64,000 nt of DNA from Arthrobacter saudimassiliensis (lineage in GTDB: Bacteria; Actinomycetota; Actinomycetes; Actinomycetales; Micrococcaceae): the NCBI GenBank assembly GCA_900016675.1, contig LN483070.1, forward strand, positions 1,426,001 to 1,490,000, written 5' to 3'. How positions within the stretch are numbered: the stretch's first letter is position 1; every line of letters starts with the position of its first letter. The notes under the pieces were generated by a model. It ran no database searches and was not told the origin of the DNA. It saw nothing but the letters and a program-made list of their open reading frames with translations. Shown one piece after another: positions 17,373 through 25,365 of the stretch. The position numbers and the translations under genes are program-made.

Positions 17373-17622
17373 GAAGGCCTCCTGTTTGTGAAGCGGTTTC
17401 TTAGACAGCTCCACTCCACATCGGGAGGCCTTCGTCATCCCTTCAATTCAGTTCGTGTCGTCACACGACGATGAGCTTGGCGAGGCTCAGACGTGCTTTA
17501 GGCGTCAGTGCTGCACTAGCGTGGGACATGAAGGCCTCCTGTTTGTGAAGCGGTTTCTTAGACAGCTCCACTCCACATCGGGAGGCCTTCGTCATCCCTT
17601 CAATTCAGTTCGTGTCGTCACA
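17309..17622. repeat. 157-bp tandem duplication in the IS end
   Basis: 17309-17465 and 17466-17622 are identical, with 3 further matching bases after the second copy. Each unit holds the transposase ribosome site, the start codon and the first 21 codons. The outer copy opens a 22-codon frame (ATG at 17529) that stops at a TGA created at the junction, so only the inner copy yields transposase. Confidence 0.95.
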
Positions 17623-17629
17623 CGAACTC

Positions 17630-17652
17630 AACCAACCTGCCTGGGCAGTACA
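17630..17652. repeat. IS481 terminal inverted repeat, transposase 5' side
   Basis: The reverse complement begins TGTACTGCCCAG, matching the other end; it is followed outward by the second GCTAGC. Confidence 0.9.
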
Positions 17653-17658
17653 GCTAGC
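17653..17658. repeat. Target-site duplication GCTAGC, right copy
   Basis: GCTAGC directly follows the right inverted repeat. On the minus strand it provides TAG (17656-17654) as the stop of the glycosyltransferase remnant. Confidence 0.85.
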
Positions 17659-18567
17659 CCTCCGCCCTGGCCGCTGCCAGTTGAACGCCGCCCCCGGCCC
17701 CGGACTCCTGCACCCGCCGCGACGGACTGGTCCAGGTGCCGCCGGTCCGGCGCGTCCAGGCCTGCCACACCGTGGCCAGGCAGATGCAGCCGTCCACCAC
17801 CCGCACCAGGGGGAAGGCCAGCCCGAGCAGGAGCACGCCCGGCCGCCGAAGGACCAGTGCGGTATGGCCGTCAGCAGGAAATCCGGCAGGAGCACTCCCA
17901 GCAGCAGGTGTTCGGGGCGCAGGAAGGAACTCCCCGTGGCCATCGACAGGGCAGCGAGGGGCAGCGTGAGCACCAGGAGCAGGGAGGAGGCAATCAGTTC
18001 CACGATGTGCAGCAGCAGGGCCATCCAGAACCGGCCCGGGTGCAGGCCGTGACGACGCACCGTCTGCCAGAAGCCCAGGCTCCACCGGCGCACCTGCCGG
18101 GTGTAATCGCGGATGGTGTTGGGGTCCTGGGTGAACGCATTGGCGGCGGAGGGGTGGAACTCGATGCGGCCCAGCTGCTTGGCGTGCACTTCAAACGTCA
18201 TGTTGAAGTCCTCGATGAGCAGCCCCGGTGCGGTCATGTCGATATGCGGCAGCACCCGGGCGCGGTACATGCTCGCGAACCCGGGGACGATGCTGACCAC
18301 GTTCGCCGGCCGGGAGGCCTGCCCGTACTTCATCAGCAGCTGCACCACGGGTCGCCGCCAGGACCAGCTCTTCGTTGCCTGCCGCAATAGCACGGCCACA
18401 TGGTAGGGGCGGAGGATGGACTCGCGCCGCGCGGCCCGCTGGCTGGAGCGTGTACGCCCGGCCCTTCCCGACGGTCCGCGCATCGGCAGCTCGGCCGATG
18501 CAGCAGGCCGGGAAACGCCGGACCGGGTAATCGAGAAGAGGCTAGGAACCGGGGAACGGCATGGCAT
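17654..18567 (-). pseudogene. Decayed processive GT2 (cellulose/hyaluronan-synthase-like) glycosyltransferase
   Basis: This is a remnant of a membrane GT2 enzyme. Recognisable sequence starts near 18415 and includes the acidic GLLIEDFNMTFE segment, the QVRRW signature of processive GT2 synthases, and a membrane helix (HIVELIASSLLLVLTLPLAAL). Two lesions are visible. The N-terminal half of the catalytic domain, with the first Asp motifs, is absent. Near 17845 the frame shifts: membrane-like sequence (VLLLGLAFPLVRVVDGC) continues in another frame to a TAG at 17656-17654. The uninterrupted frame past that point is low-complexity Cys/Trp/Ser/Pro sequence. The IS481 copy abuts its stop. A sequencing error could explain the frameshift but not the missing half. 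Confidence 0.75.
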
Positions 18568-18795
18568 ACGTAGGACCTACGGGCGGGACCCTGCCCGCGT
18601 CGGCCTCAGGGACGTCTCATTACCGGTGGGCTGCGCGTTTATTCGCTGCCGCTACGCGGACCAGGGCGCGGGCCCGCGGCAGCCGAAGGGCCCCTGGGAG
18701 CCATCCCACAAGGGACGATGGGCAGGCGGGAGACCTTCGGCGCACTCCCTGTGGACCTGCCTCACATTGGCCCCAAACAGCCGTATTGCCGCAGC

Positions 18796-18801
18796 TACGC
18801 T
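18796..18801 (+). promoter_or_regulatory. Leaderless -10 box of the thioesterase gene
   Basis: TACGCT ends 6 nt before the ATG at 18808 and no ribosome site is present. The 240 bp upstream to the glycosyltransferase remnant show no other feature. Confidence 0.5.
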
Positions 18802-18807
18802 GGACAT

Positions 18808-19248
18808 ATGGAGCCAGAGAGCATCAATTTCCACACCCGCAAATGGGTGCGCCCCGAAGACCTGAACGCGAACGGAACCCTGTTCGGTGGAAGCCTGCTC
18901 CGATGGATCGACGAGGAAGCCACCATCTACGCGATCCTGCAGATGGGCAACGGGCGGGTCGTGACAAAGTTCATGTCCGAGATCAACTTCGTCAGTTCGG
19001 CCGAGCAGGGCGATCTGATCGAGATGGGCCTGCGCGCCACCCGGTTCGGACGGACCTCGCTGACCATGCGGGCCGAGGTGCGCAACATGGTCACCCGGAG
19101 CAGCATCCTGACCATCGACCGGATTGTCTTCGTCAGCCTGGACGAGTCCGGCAACCCCACGCCCCACGGCTACACCGACATCACCTACGACCGCGACCGG
19201 CTGCCCTCCACGCATACTCCGGCCGCGTTCCGTCCCGCCGTCGGCTGA
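18808..19248 (+). CDS. Acyl-CoA thioesterase (hotdog fold)
   Basis: This 146-aa hotdog-fold thioesterase of the YciA/BACH type should hydrolyse acyl-CoA to free acid and CoA in the cytoplasm. The diagnostic stretch DLNANGTLFGGSLLRWIDEE (residues about 15-34) has the conserved Asn, Gly-Gly and catalytic Asp. A second family motif is ATRFGRTSLTMRAEV. ATG at 18808 is preceded by a -10 box at leaderless spacing; in-frame starts further upstream add unconserved sequence. It stands alone; acyl chain preference cannot be read from sequence. Confidence 0.9.
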   Translation: MEPESINFHTRKWVRPEDLNANGTLFGGSLLRWIDEEATIYAILQMGNGRVVTKFMSEINFVSSAEQGDLIEMGLRATRFGRTSLTMRAEVRNMVTRSSILTIDRIVFVSLDESGNPTPHGYTDITYDRDRLPSTHTPAAFRPAVG

Positions 19249-19330
19249 GATCCTGTCCGAAGCCGCAGGTCACCGCTAGGCTGGGGGCGCGCCCCGGAGC
19301 CGGGGACGCCCAGGCACGTGGACAGGACAG

Positions 19331-20998
19331 GTGATGATCCGAAACCAGCTGGACCGGTACCGCCAGATCGGGGAAATCCTGTCCCGGAACGGGCTGGGCT
19401 GGCTGGTCACCGCCTCCGGAGTCCAGGACCGCCTCCCGTTCCTTGCCCGGGCAGCGCCGAAGGCTGAGGGAAAGCGGCCAAAGACCAGCCCGGAGTATGT
19501 CAGGGCGGCCCTGGAGGAGCTCGGCCCCACCTTCGTCAAGCTGGGCCAGCTGCTCTCCACGCGGCCGGACCTGCTGCCGCCCGCCTACCGGGACGAACTG
19601 GCCAAGCTGCAGGACGCCGCGCCGCCGGTGCCGTGGAGCCAGGTCCGCGAGGTGCTGGTGCACGAGCTGGGCCATCAGTGGGAAGGCATGTTTGTCTCCT
19701 TCGAGCATGCGCCCCTGGCCAGTGCGTCCATCGGCCAGGCCCACGCCGCGACGCTCGCCGACGGCACCGATGTGGTGGTCAAGGTGCGCCGGCCGGGGGT
19801 GGTGGAGCAGGTCGATGAGGACCTGGAGATCCTCAGGAACATCGCCCACACCCTGGACCGCCACTGGGAAGCCGCATCCGACTACGACCTTGCCGGCATC
19901 GCCGACGAGTTCGCAGATACCCTGCGCCGGGAGCTGGACTACCTGGAAGAGGGAAAGAACGCCGAGCAGTTCGCCCGCAACTTCGCGGACGATCCCGGCA
20001 TCCGGATTCCCAAGGTGTACTGGGACGCCACCACCTCCCGGGTGCTGACCCTGCAGCGCCTGGGCGGGCTGAAGGTCACGGATACGGCCGCGCTCGACGC
20101 CGCCGGCATCGACCGCCGCGCGCTGGCCGAACGGGCGGCGGGCGCCGAGGTCAAGATGGTGTTCGAGGACGGGTTCTTCCACGCGGATCCGCACCCGGGC
20201 AACCTCTTCATCGAGCCCGGCGGCACGATCGGGCTGATCGATTTCGGCATGGTGGGCAAGGTCGACGAACGGCTGCGTGAACAGCTGTCGGCGTTGTTCG
20301 TGGCGGTCATCCGCCGGGACCCGGAGCGCATGGCCACGGCCCTGATGAGGGTGTCGGTCTCGCCGACGAGGGTGGACCGCGCCCGGCTGGTCACCGACCT
20401 GCGTCCCTTCATCCGCCTGTATCAGGGCAGGGACCTGGCGCATGTGCAGGTCGGCAGGCTGATTACCCAGGCACTTGGCATCCTGCGCCGCCACCACCTC
20501 CAGCTGCCGCGGGAAATGGCGCTGCTGCTGAAGATGCTGGTCATGACCGAAGGGATGGGGGAGGTGCTCGATCCCGGTTTCAGCCTGGGACAGACGCTGG
20601 CACCCTATGCGCGTCGGATGGCGGCCGGACACCTGTTTCCCGCCGGTTATGCCAAGCGCCTGGCCCGGGCAGGAATGGAGGCGCTGGAGCTGGGCACGGA
20701 GCTGCCGGACCAGATCCGCCGGCTGGTCAACACCCTCGATATCGAAGGGCTCGAAGTGCATCTGCGGGCCTCTGAACTGGCTCCGCTCGTGGAACGGCTG
20801 GAAAAGGTGGGCAACCGGATGGTGGCGGCCATCTTCGCGGCCGCATTCATCCGCGGCATCGGAGAGCTCACCCTGGGCGACGTCGACCGCTGGAAGAGCT
20901 GGCAGGCGCCGCTGATGACCGCCGGCCTGGCCTCGACCGGCGTGCTGGGGGGCTACCTGGCGTGGACCACGCGGCGGGCGGCCCGTGGGCGCATCTGA
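19331..20998 (+). CDS. ABC1/UbiB-family atypical kinase, membrane-anchored
   Basis: This 555-aa protein belongs to the UbiB/COQ8/ABC1 family of atypical kinases or ATPases, often tied to isoprenoid-quinone or membrane lipid homeostasis. Visible signatures are LGPTFVKLGQLLSTRPDLLP (about 65-84), the Ala-rich nucleotide loop APLASASIGQAH, the lysine in VVVKVRRPG, ELDYLEEG, FHADPHPGN and the metal-binding DFGMVG. One or two hydrophobic segments lie at the C-terminus (MVAAIFAAAFIRG; LMTAGLASTGVLGGYLAW). GTG at 19331 and ATG at 19334 are both possible starts; AGGACAGG precedes them. A TAGGCT at 19277-19282 may be the -10. The substrate is not established. Confidence 0.92.
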   Translation: MMIRNQLDRYRQIGEILSRNGLGWLVTASGVQDRLPFLARAAPKAEGKRPKTSPEYVRAALEELGPTFVKLGQLLSTRPDLLPPAYRDELAKLQDAAPPVPWSQVREVLVHELGHQWEGMFVSFEHAPLASASIGQAHAATLADGTDVVVKVRRPGVVEQVDEDLEILRNIAHTLDRHWEAASDYDLAGIADEFADTLRRELDYLEEGKNAEQFARNFADDPGIRIPKVYWDATTSRVLTLQRLGGLKVTDTAALDAAGIDRRALAERAAGAEVKMVFEDGFFHADPHPGNLFIEPGGTIGLIDFGMVGKVDERLREQLSALFVAVIRRDPERMATALMRVSVSPTRVDRARLVTDLRPFIRLYQGRDLAHVQVGRLITQALGILRRHHLQLPREMALLLKMLVMTEGMGEVLDPGFSLGQTLAPYARRMAAGHLFPAGYAKRLARAGMEALELGTELPDQIRRLVNTLDIEGLEVHLRASELAPLVERLEKVGNRMVAAIFAAAFIRGIGELTLGDVDRWKSWQAPLMTAGLASTGVLGGYLAWTTRRAARGRI

Positions 20999-21008
20999 TC
21001 CCGGGACG

Positions 21009-21048
21009 CAGCGGGCCCGGTCGGCTTCCCTGCCGGCCGGGCCCGCTG
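21009..21048 (+). terminator. Strong hairpin between UbiB-like and MFS genes
   Basis: CAGCGGGCCCGGTCGGC pairs with GCCGGCCGGGCCCGCTG (17 bp, one G-T pair) around a TTCCCT loop. There is no T-run. The position between convergent genes suggests a bidirectional terminator. Confidence 0.7.
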
Positions 21049-21061
21049 TCGGGGGAACGGA

Positions 21062-22369
21062 TCAGCGCAGGCCGAGCTCCGCCGTCGGGGTGCGGAAGCT
21101 CTCCCGTGCAGTCAGGGCCGAGACCGAGGCGACCAGGCAGATGGCAGCGGTAAACCAGCTGATGGTCACCCAGCCGCCGGGCTCCAGGCCGCCCAGGGCC
21201 GCCACGATGGACGGCGCGAACCCGGCCATGAGGAAGCCGAGCTGGGTGCCGATGGCCAGGCCGGAGAAGCGCACCTTGGCGCTGAACATCTCCGCGTAGA
21301 AGGACGGCCAGACGGCGTTGGCGGCGGCGTACCCGCAGCCGAAGACCACCACGGAGAGGGTGAACTGCAGCAGGGAGTTCCCCGATTCCATGGAGCGCAG
21401 GTAGAAGGGCATCACGACGGCGCTGGCAACGGCGCCGTAGATGAACACCGGCTTGCGGCCGAACCGGTCCGCCGCGAGGCCGAACAGCGGCTGGGTGAAC
21501 AGCGCCGCGATGTTGCCGGCGACCACCAGCCAGAGCGTGATGGCGGCGTCCACGCCGCCGACGGATTCGCCGTACTTGATGGCCAGGGTGCCGTACACGG
21601 TGGACACCGCCGCAATGAAGGCGCAGCAGATCACGCGCAGCACGTCGCGCCAGTGGTGCTTGAGCAGGACGCCCACCGGCAGCTTGGCGATCTCGTTCTT
21701 CGCCTTGGCCTCCTGGAAGGTGGGGGTCTCCTCCAGGGTGCGGCGGATGAAGAACGTGACCACCACGACGACGGCGCTCAGCCAGAACGGAATCCGCCAG
21801 CCGATGCCGAACTTGATCTCATCCGGCAGGGCCATGACGGGGATGAAGACGAGGGCGGCGAGGATCTGGCCGCCCTGGGTGCCGGTCAGCGTCCAGGAGG
21901 TGAAGAAGGCGCGGCGGCCGTCGGGGGCGTGCTCCAGGGTCATGGAGCTGGCGCCGGCCTGCTCGCCCGCGGCGGAAAGGCCCTGGGCCAGGCGGCAGAG
22001 CACCAGCAGCGCGGGGGCCCACCAGCCGATGGTGTCGAAGGTCGGCAGGCAGCCGATCAGGAAGGTGGAGGCGCCCATCAGGACCAGGGTGAACATGAGG
22101 ATCTTCTGCCGGCCCACCCGGTCCCCGAAATGGCCGAGGATGACGGCGCCCACGGGACGGGCAATGTAGGCAAACCCGAAGGTGGCCAGCGACATGATGC
22201 TGGCCTGGGCGTCGGCGTCGGGGAAGAAGACGCGCGGGAAGATCAGCGCCGCGGCGGTGCCGAAGATGAAGAAGTCGTAGTACTCGACCGCGCTGCCCAT
22301 GAAGCTCGCCGCGGCGGCCTTCTTGGGGGTCTTGGCGGTGGCTGAGCCGGCGTGTGCCGGTGCGCTCAT
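21062..22369 (-). CDS. MFS transporter, metabolite:H+ symporter type (probable shikimate/quinate uptake)
   Basis: This 435-aa, 12-helix major-facilitator protein is of the metabolite:H+ symporter (ShiA/ProP/KgtP) type. The start is the ATG at 22369, preceded by GGAGG. Hallmarks are SFMGSAVEYYDFFIFGTAAA in helix 1, GHFGDRVGRQKIL between helices 2 and 3, and LFGLAADRFGRKPVF in the second half. It is divergent from the QsuD-like dehydrogenase across a control region with two TGTGCG-N5-CGCACA palindromes, which strongly suggests it imports quinate, shikimate or a related hydroaromatic acid. The substrate is inferred from context. Confidence 0.9.
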   Translation of the reverse strand: MSAPAHAGSATAKTPKKAAAASFMGSAVEYYDFFIFGTAAALIFPRVFFPDADAQASIMSLATFGFAYIARPVGAVILGHFGDRVGRQKILMFTLVLMGASTFLIGCLPTFDTIGWWAPALLVLCRLAQGLSAAGEQAGASSMTLEHAPDGRRAFFTSWTLTGTQGGQILAALVFIPVMALPDEIKFGIGWRIPFWLSAVVVVVTFFIRRTLEETPTFQEAKAKNEIAKLPVGVLLKHHWRDVLRVICCAFIAAVSTVYGTLAIKYGESVGGVDAAITLWLVVAGNIAALFTQPLFGLAADRFGRKPVFIYGAVASAVVMPFYLRSMESGNSLLQFTLSVVVFGCGYAAANAVWPSFYAEMFSAKVRFSGLAIGTQLGFLMAGFAPSIVAALGGLEPGGWVTISWFTAAICLVASVSALTARESFRTPTAELGLR

Positions 22370-22390
22370 GGGGGCCTCCAGTGGGGGTTC

Positions 22391-22407
22391 TGTGCGAAAT
22401 ACGCACA
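22391..22407. promoter_or_regulatory. Operator 1: TGTGCG-N5-CGCACA
   Basis: This is a perfect inverted repeat with 6-bp arms and a 5-bp AAATA spacer. It lies between the predicted MFS transcription start and its start codon, where a bound regulator would block elongation or translation. The identical arms and spacing recur at 22467. Confidence 0.75.
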
Positions 22408-22430
22408 GAAGTGCTTCATGCGAACACCAC

Positions 22431-22460
22431 AATGTAACCCGCGCCATGTGACGGCCGCAA
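22431..22460 (-). promoter_or_regulatory. Promoter of the MFS transporter gene
   Basis: The minus-strand -35 TTGCGG (22460-22455) and -10 TACATT (22436-22431) are separated by 18 bp. Transcription would start near 22424. Confidence 0.5.
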
Positions 22461-22466
22461 CAGCGT

Positions 22467-22483
22467 TGTGCGTAAAGCGCACA
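22467..22483. promoter_or_regulatory. Operator 2: TGTGCG-N5-CGCACA
   Basis: The arms are the same as operator 1, with spacer TAAAG. The centre is about 45-50 bp upstream of both predicted divergent starts, an activator-like position. A second perfect palindrome, GCACAATTGTGC (22479-22490), overlaps its right arm and the qsuD -35. Confidence 0.75.
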
Positions 22484-22484
22484 A

Positions 22485-22513
22485 TTGTGCAGTTTGTGAA
22501 CACCCGGTAGCGT
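22485..22513 (+). promoter_or_regulatory. Promoter of the qsuD-qsuB operon
   Basis: The -35 TTGTGC (22485-22490) is followed after 17 bp by the -10 TAGCGT (22508-22513). The start would fall near 22520, about 30 nt before the GTG at 22550, leaving room for the AAGGAG ribosome site. Confidence 0.6.
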
Positions 22514-22549
22514 GGGCGGTGCCCGTCACCCGGGCCTGGAAGGAGAACC

Positions 22550-23422
22550 GTGAGCACCACCACCGAGTCCTGGCTCGTCGGACTGATCGGCGAGGGCATC
22601 ACCGCGTCGCTGACCCCGCCCATGCACGAGCGCGAGGCCGCGGAGCAGGGCCTGCACTACCTGTACCGTCCCGTGGACCTCACGGTGTCCGGCCGGGCCG
22701 GCACGGACGTCGGCGACCTGCTGCGCTGGGGGCGGGACCTGGGCTTCAACGCCTTCAACGTCACCCACCCGTGCAAGCAGCTGGTCCTGGAGCACCTCGA
22801 CGAGGTATCCGACGACGCCGCGGCCCTGGGCGCCGTCAACACGGTGCTGATCCGCGACGGCCGGTTCGTCGGCCACAACACCGACCACTCCGGGTTTGGA
22901 ACCGCGCTGTCCACCGGCCTTCCCGGCGCGCCCCTGGACCGGGTGGTCCAGCTCGGCGCCGGCGGTGCCGGTGCCGCCGTGGCCTACGCACTGCTCAAGG
23001 CCGGTGCGGGCACGCTGTCCCTGGTGGACCTCGACTACGACCGGGTCCGGGAACGTGCCGCCGCGCTGGCCGGGCTGTTCCCCGAGGCCGTGGTCCGCGC
23101 GGTGCGGCCGGAGGACCTTCCCGCGGCCCTGGCCTCGGCCGACGGTTTCGTCCAGGCGACGCCGGTGGGAATGCACTCGCACCCTGGCACGCCGGTGGAT
23201 CCGGCCCTGCTGCGGCCCGGGCTCTGGGTGGCCGACGTGATCTACCGCCCGGTCCGCACGCAGCTGATCGAGGCGGCCGAGGCCCTCGGCTGCCGCGTCC
23301 TCGACGGCGGCCACATGGCGGTGGGCCAGGCGGTCGACGCCTTCGAGCTCATCACCGGCATCCGCCCCGATGCCGCACGGATGCGTGCCCACTTCCTCGA
23401 CATGATCGGCCGCGGGCTCTAG
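22550..23422 (+). CDS. qsuD: Quinate/shikimate dehydrogenase (NAD-type, QsuD-like)
   Basis: This 290-aa SDH-family oxidoreductase is predicted to oxidise quinate and/or shikimate with NAD+ for catabolism. Substrate-loop residues are S20 and T22 in ITASLTPPMHE; biosynthetic AroE usually has two Ser here, while Ser/Thr is what I recall for corynebacterial quinate dehydrogenase. Catalytic K76 lies in NVTHPCKQLV and D112 in GHNTDHSGFG. The nucleotide loop is QLGAGGAGAA, and the acidic SLVDLD after strand 2 favours NAD over NADP. GTG at 22550 has AAGGAG upstream. The next gene encodes the dehydroshikimate dehydratase, 22 bp away. Confidence 0.88.
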   Translation: MSTTTESWLVGLIGEGITASLTPPMHEREAAEQGLHYLYRPVDLTVSGRAGTDVGDLLRWGRDLGFNAFNVTHPCKQLVLEHLDEVSDDAAALGAVNTVLIRDGRFVGHNTDHSGFGTALSTGLPGAPLDRVVQLGAGGAGAAVAYALLKAGAGTLSLVDLDYDRVRERAAALAGLFPEAVVRAVRPEDLPAALASADGFVQATPVGMHSHPGTPVDPALLRPGLWVADVIYRPVRTQLIEAAEALGCRVLDGGHMAVGQAVDAFELITGIRPDAARMRAHFLDMIGRGL

Positions 23423-23444
23423 GCCCGGAACGGAAAGCGAAACG

Positions 23445-25313
23445 ATGCGCACCTCCATTGCCACGGTCTGCCTCAGCGGCACGCTGGAAGAGAAGCTGCA
23501 TGCCTGCGCCGCCGCGGGCTTTGACGGAGTGGAGATCTTCGAGCAGGACCTGCTTGTCTGTCCCCTCAGTCCGGAGGAGATCCGGGACCTGGCCGCCGGG
23601 CTGGGCCTGAGCCTGGACCTGTACCAGCCCTTCCGGGACTTCGAGGGCGTGGACGGGCAGCTCCTCGAGGGCAACCTGCGCCGTGCCGAGGCCAAGTTCG
23701 CGCTCATGAACCGGCTGGGCATCGACACCATGCTCGTGTGCAGCAACGTGGCCACGGCCACCATCGACGACGACGCCGTGGCCGCCGCCCAGCTGCGCCG
23801 CCTCGGCGAGCTGGCGGCCGGATACGGGATCCGCCTGGCCTACGAGGCGCTGGCCTGGGGTCGGTTCGTCAACGACTTTGAGCACGCCTGGCGCATCGTG
23901 GAGCTCGCGGACCACCCCAACGTGGGCACCTGCCTGGACAGTTTCCATATCCTCTCCCGCGGCTGGGACCCGGCCGGTATCGAGCGGATTCCCGCCGCAA
24001 AGATCTTCTTCGTCCAGCTGGCCGATGCCCCGGAGCTGTCCCTGGACGTGCTCTCCTGGAGCCGGCACTACCGGGTCTTCCCCGGTGAGGGCGCCTTCGA
24101 CCTGGCGGGCTTCGTGGGCCACCTGGTCCGCAGCGGCTACGACGGTCCGGTCTCCCTGGAGGTGTTCAACGACGTCTTCCGGCAGGCCGCCGTCGACCGC
24201 ACCGCAGTCGATGCGATGCGGTCGCTGACCTGGCTCTCGGAACGGACCTCCCTGCACCTTGCCGGCCGGGACGACGCCGTCGGCGCGGGCCGGATGAGCC
24301 TGGCCACGCTGCCGGGCGTCGAGGAACCGCACGCCGTGAGCTTCGCCGAAGTCACCGCCGGAGATCCGGAACCCATCCGCACCCTGCTGTACCAGCTCGG
24401 CTTCACCTCCCGCGGCCGCCACCGCAGCAAACAGGTGGAGCTGATGACCCAGAACCAGGCCCGGGTGGTGATCAGCACCGGCCGGGAGCCGGACCGCGAG
24501 GCCGGGCTCTCGGCGCTCGGGCTGGACGTCGCCGACGCCGCAGCTGCGGCCTCCCGGGCCCTGCAGCTGCAGGCGGTTCCCGTTCCGCGCCGCAGCCAGG
24601 CCGGCGAGCAGGTGCTGCAGGCCTTTTCCGCCCCGGACGGCACCGAGATCTTCCTGTGCCCGGCGACGGCGGGCGAGCCGGCCTGGGCCCGTGAGTTCGG
24701 CTCCTCCGCCCCGGAGACGGCGCCGGGGACGATCACCGGCATCGACCACGTGAACCTCTCCCAGCCCTGGCAGCACTTCGACGAGGCCGTCCTGTTCTAC
24801 GAGTCCACCCTGTCGCTGGCCCCGCGCCCCAGCGAGGAGGTGCCCAGCCCCATGGGGCTGGTGCGCAGCCAGGTGATGCGCAGCCGCAGCGGAGCAGTCC
24901 GCCTGGCCCTGAACATCGCCCCTCCGGTCTTCGACGGCGCCGGCGACGGCTCCGGATACCCGCAGCACGTCGCCTTCGGCTGCACCGACATCGTGGCGGT
25001 GGCCCGCACCGCCGTCGAGCGCGGCCTGGAGTTCCTGCCCATTCCGGAGAACTACTACGAAGACCTCGCCGCCCGGTTCGACCTGGATCCCGCGCTGCTG
25101 CAGACCCTGCGGGAACTCAACCTGCTCTACGACCGCGACGCCGACGGCGAGTTCCTGCACTTCTATACCTCCACCGTCGGGAACCTGTTCTTCGAGGTGG
25201 TCGAACGCCGTCCCGCCTACGAGGGCTACGGCGCCCCCAACGCGGCCGTCCGGCTGGCCTCCCAGTACCGGCGTTCACGCGCCCGGAAGGCCGCCGGGAG
25301 CCCGGTTCGGTAA
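23445..25313 (+). CDS. qsuB: 3-dehydroshikimate dehydratase, two-domain QsuB type
   Basis: This 622-aa fusion protein converts 3-dehydroshikimate to protocatechuate. Residues 1 to about 275 form an AP-endonuclease-2-like TIM barrel with metal-site segments LAYEALAWGRF, GTCLDSFH and VSLEVFNDVFR. Residues about 290-600 are a VOC / 4-hydroxyphenylpyruvate-dioxygenase-like half with GITGIDHVNLSQP, HVAFGCTDI and NLFFEVVERRP. The length and order match the characterised two-domain QsuB of corynebacteria, in which dehydratase activity resides in the N-terminal barrel. It probably forms an operon with qsuD. No protocatechuate ring-cleavage genes are in the window, so the product is presumably fed to a pca pathway encoded elsewhere. 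Confidence 0.92.
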   Translation: MRTSIATVCLSGTLEEKLHACAAAGFDGVEIFEQDLLVCPLSPEEIRDLAAGLGLSLDLYQPFRDFEGVDGQLLEGNLRRAEAKFALMNRLGIDTMLVCSNVATATIDDDAVAAAQLRRLGELAAGYGIRLAYEALAWGRFVNDFEHAWRIVELADHPNVGTCLDSFHILSRGWDPAGIERIPAAKIFFVQLADAPELSLDVLSWSRHYRVFPGEGAFDLAGFVGHLVRSGYDGPVSLEVFNDVFRQAAVDRTAVDAMRSLTWLSERTSLHLAGRDDAVGAGRMSLATLPGVEEPHAVSFAEVTAGDPEPIRTLLYQLGFTSRGRHRSKQVELMTQNQARVVISTGREPDREAGLSALGLDVADAAAAASRALQLQAVPVPRRSQAGEQVLQAFSAPDGTEIFLCPATAGEPAWAREFGSSAPETAPGTITGIDHVNLSQPWQHFDEAVLFYESTLSLAPRPSEEVPSPMGLVRSQVMRSRSGAVRLALNIAPPVFDGAGDGSGYPQHVAFGCTDIVAVARTAVERGLEFLPIPENYYEDLAARFDLDPALLQTLRELNLLYDRDADGEFLHFYTSTVGNLFFEVVERRPAYEGYGAPNAAVRLASQYRRSRARKAAGSPVR

Positions 25314-25365
25314 CATCACCTTCGACGGGGCCGCGCCGGTGCCCGGGAAGCAGCAGGGGGAATGC

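Larger units (their letters stand above)
16379..17658 (-). mobile_element. IS481-family insertion sequence with target-site duplication
   Basis: A complete element of 1268 bp (16385-17652) is bounded by a 12-bp perfect terminal inverted repeat TGTACTGCCCAG, extending to 23 bp with three mismatches. It is flanked by identical 6-bp GCTAGC copies (16379-16384 and 17653-17658). IS481 elements are known to insert at NCTAGN with a 6-bp duplication, and this copy fits exactly. It encodes one DDE transposase. Its transposase-start end carries a 157-bp tandem duplication; without it the element would be 1111 bp. Base composition is visibly lower in GC than its neighbours. It landed on the stop codon of a decayed glycosyltransferase gene, which regains TAG from the duplicated target. 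Confidence 0.93.
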
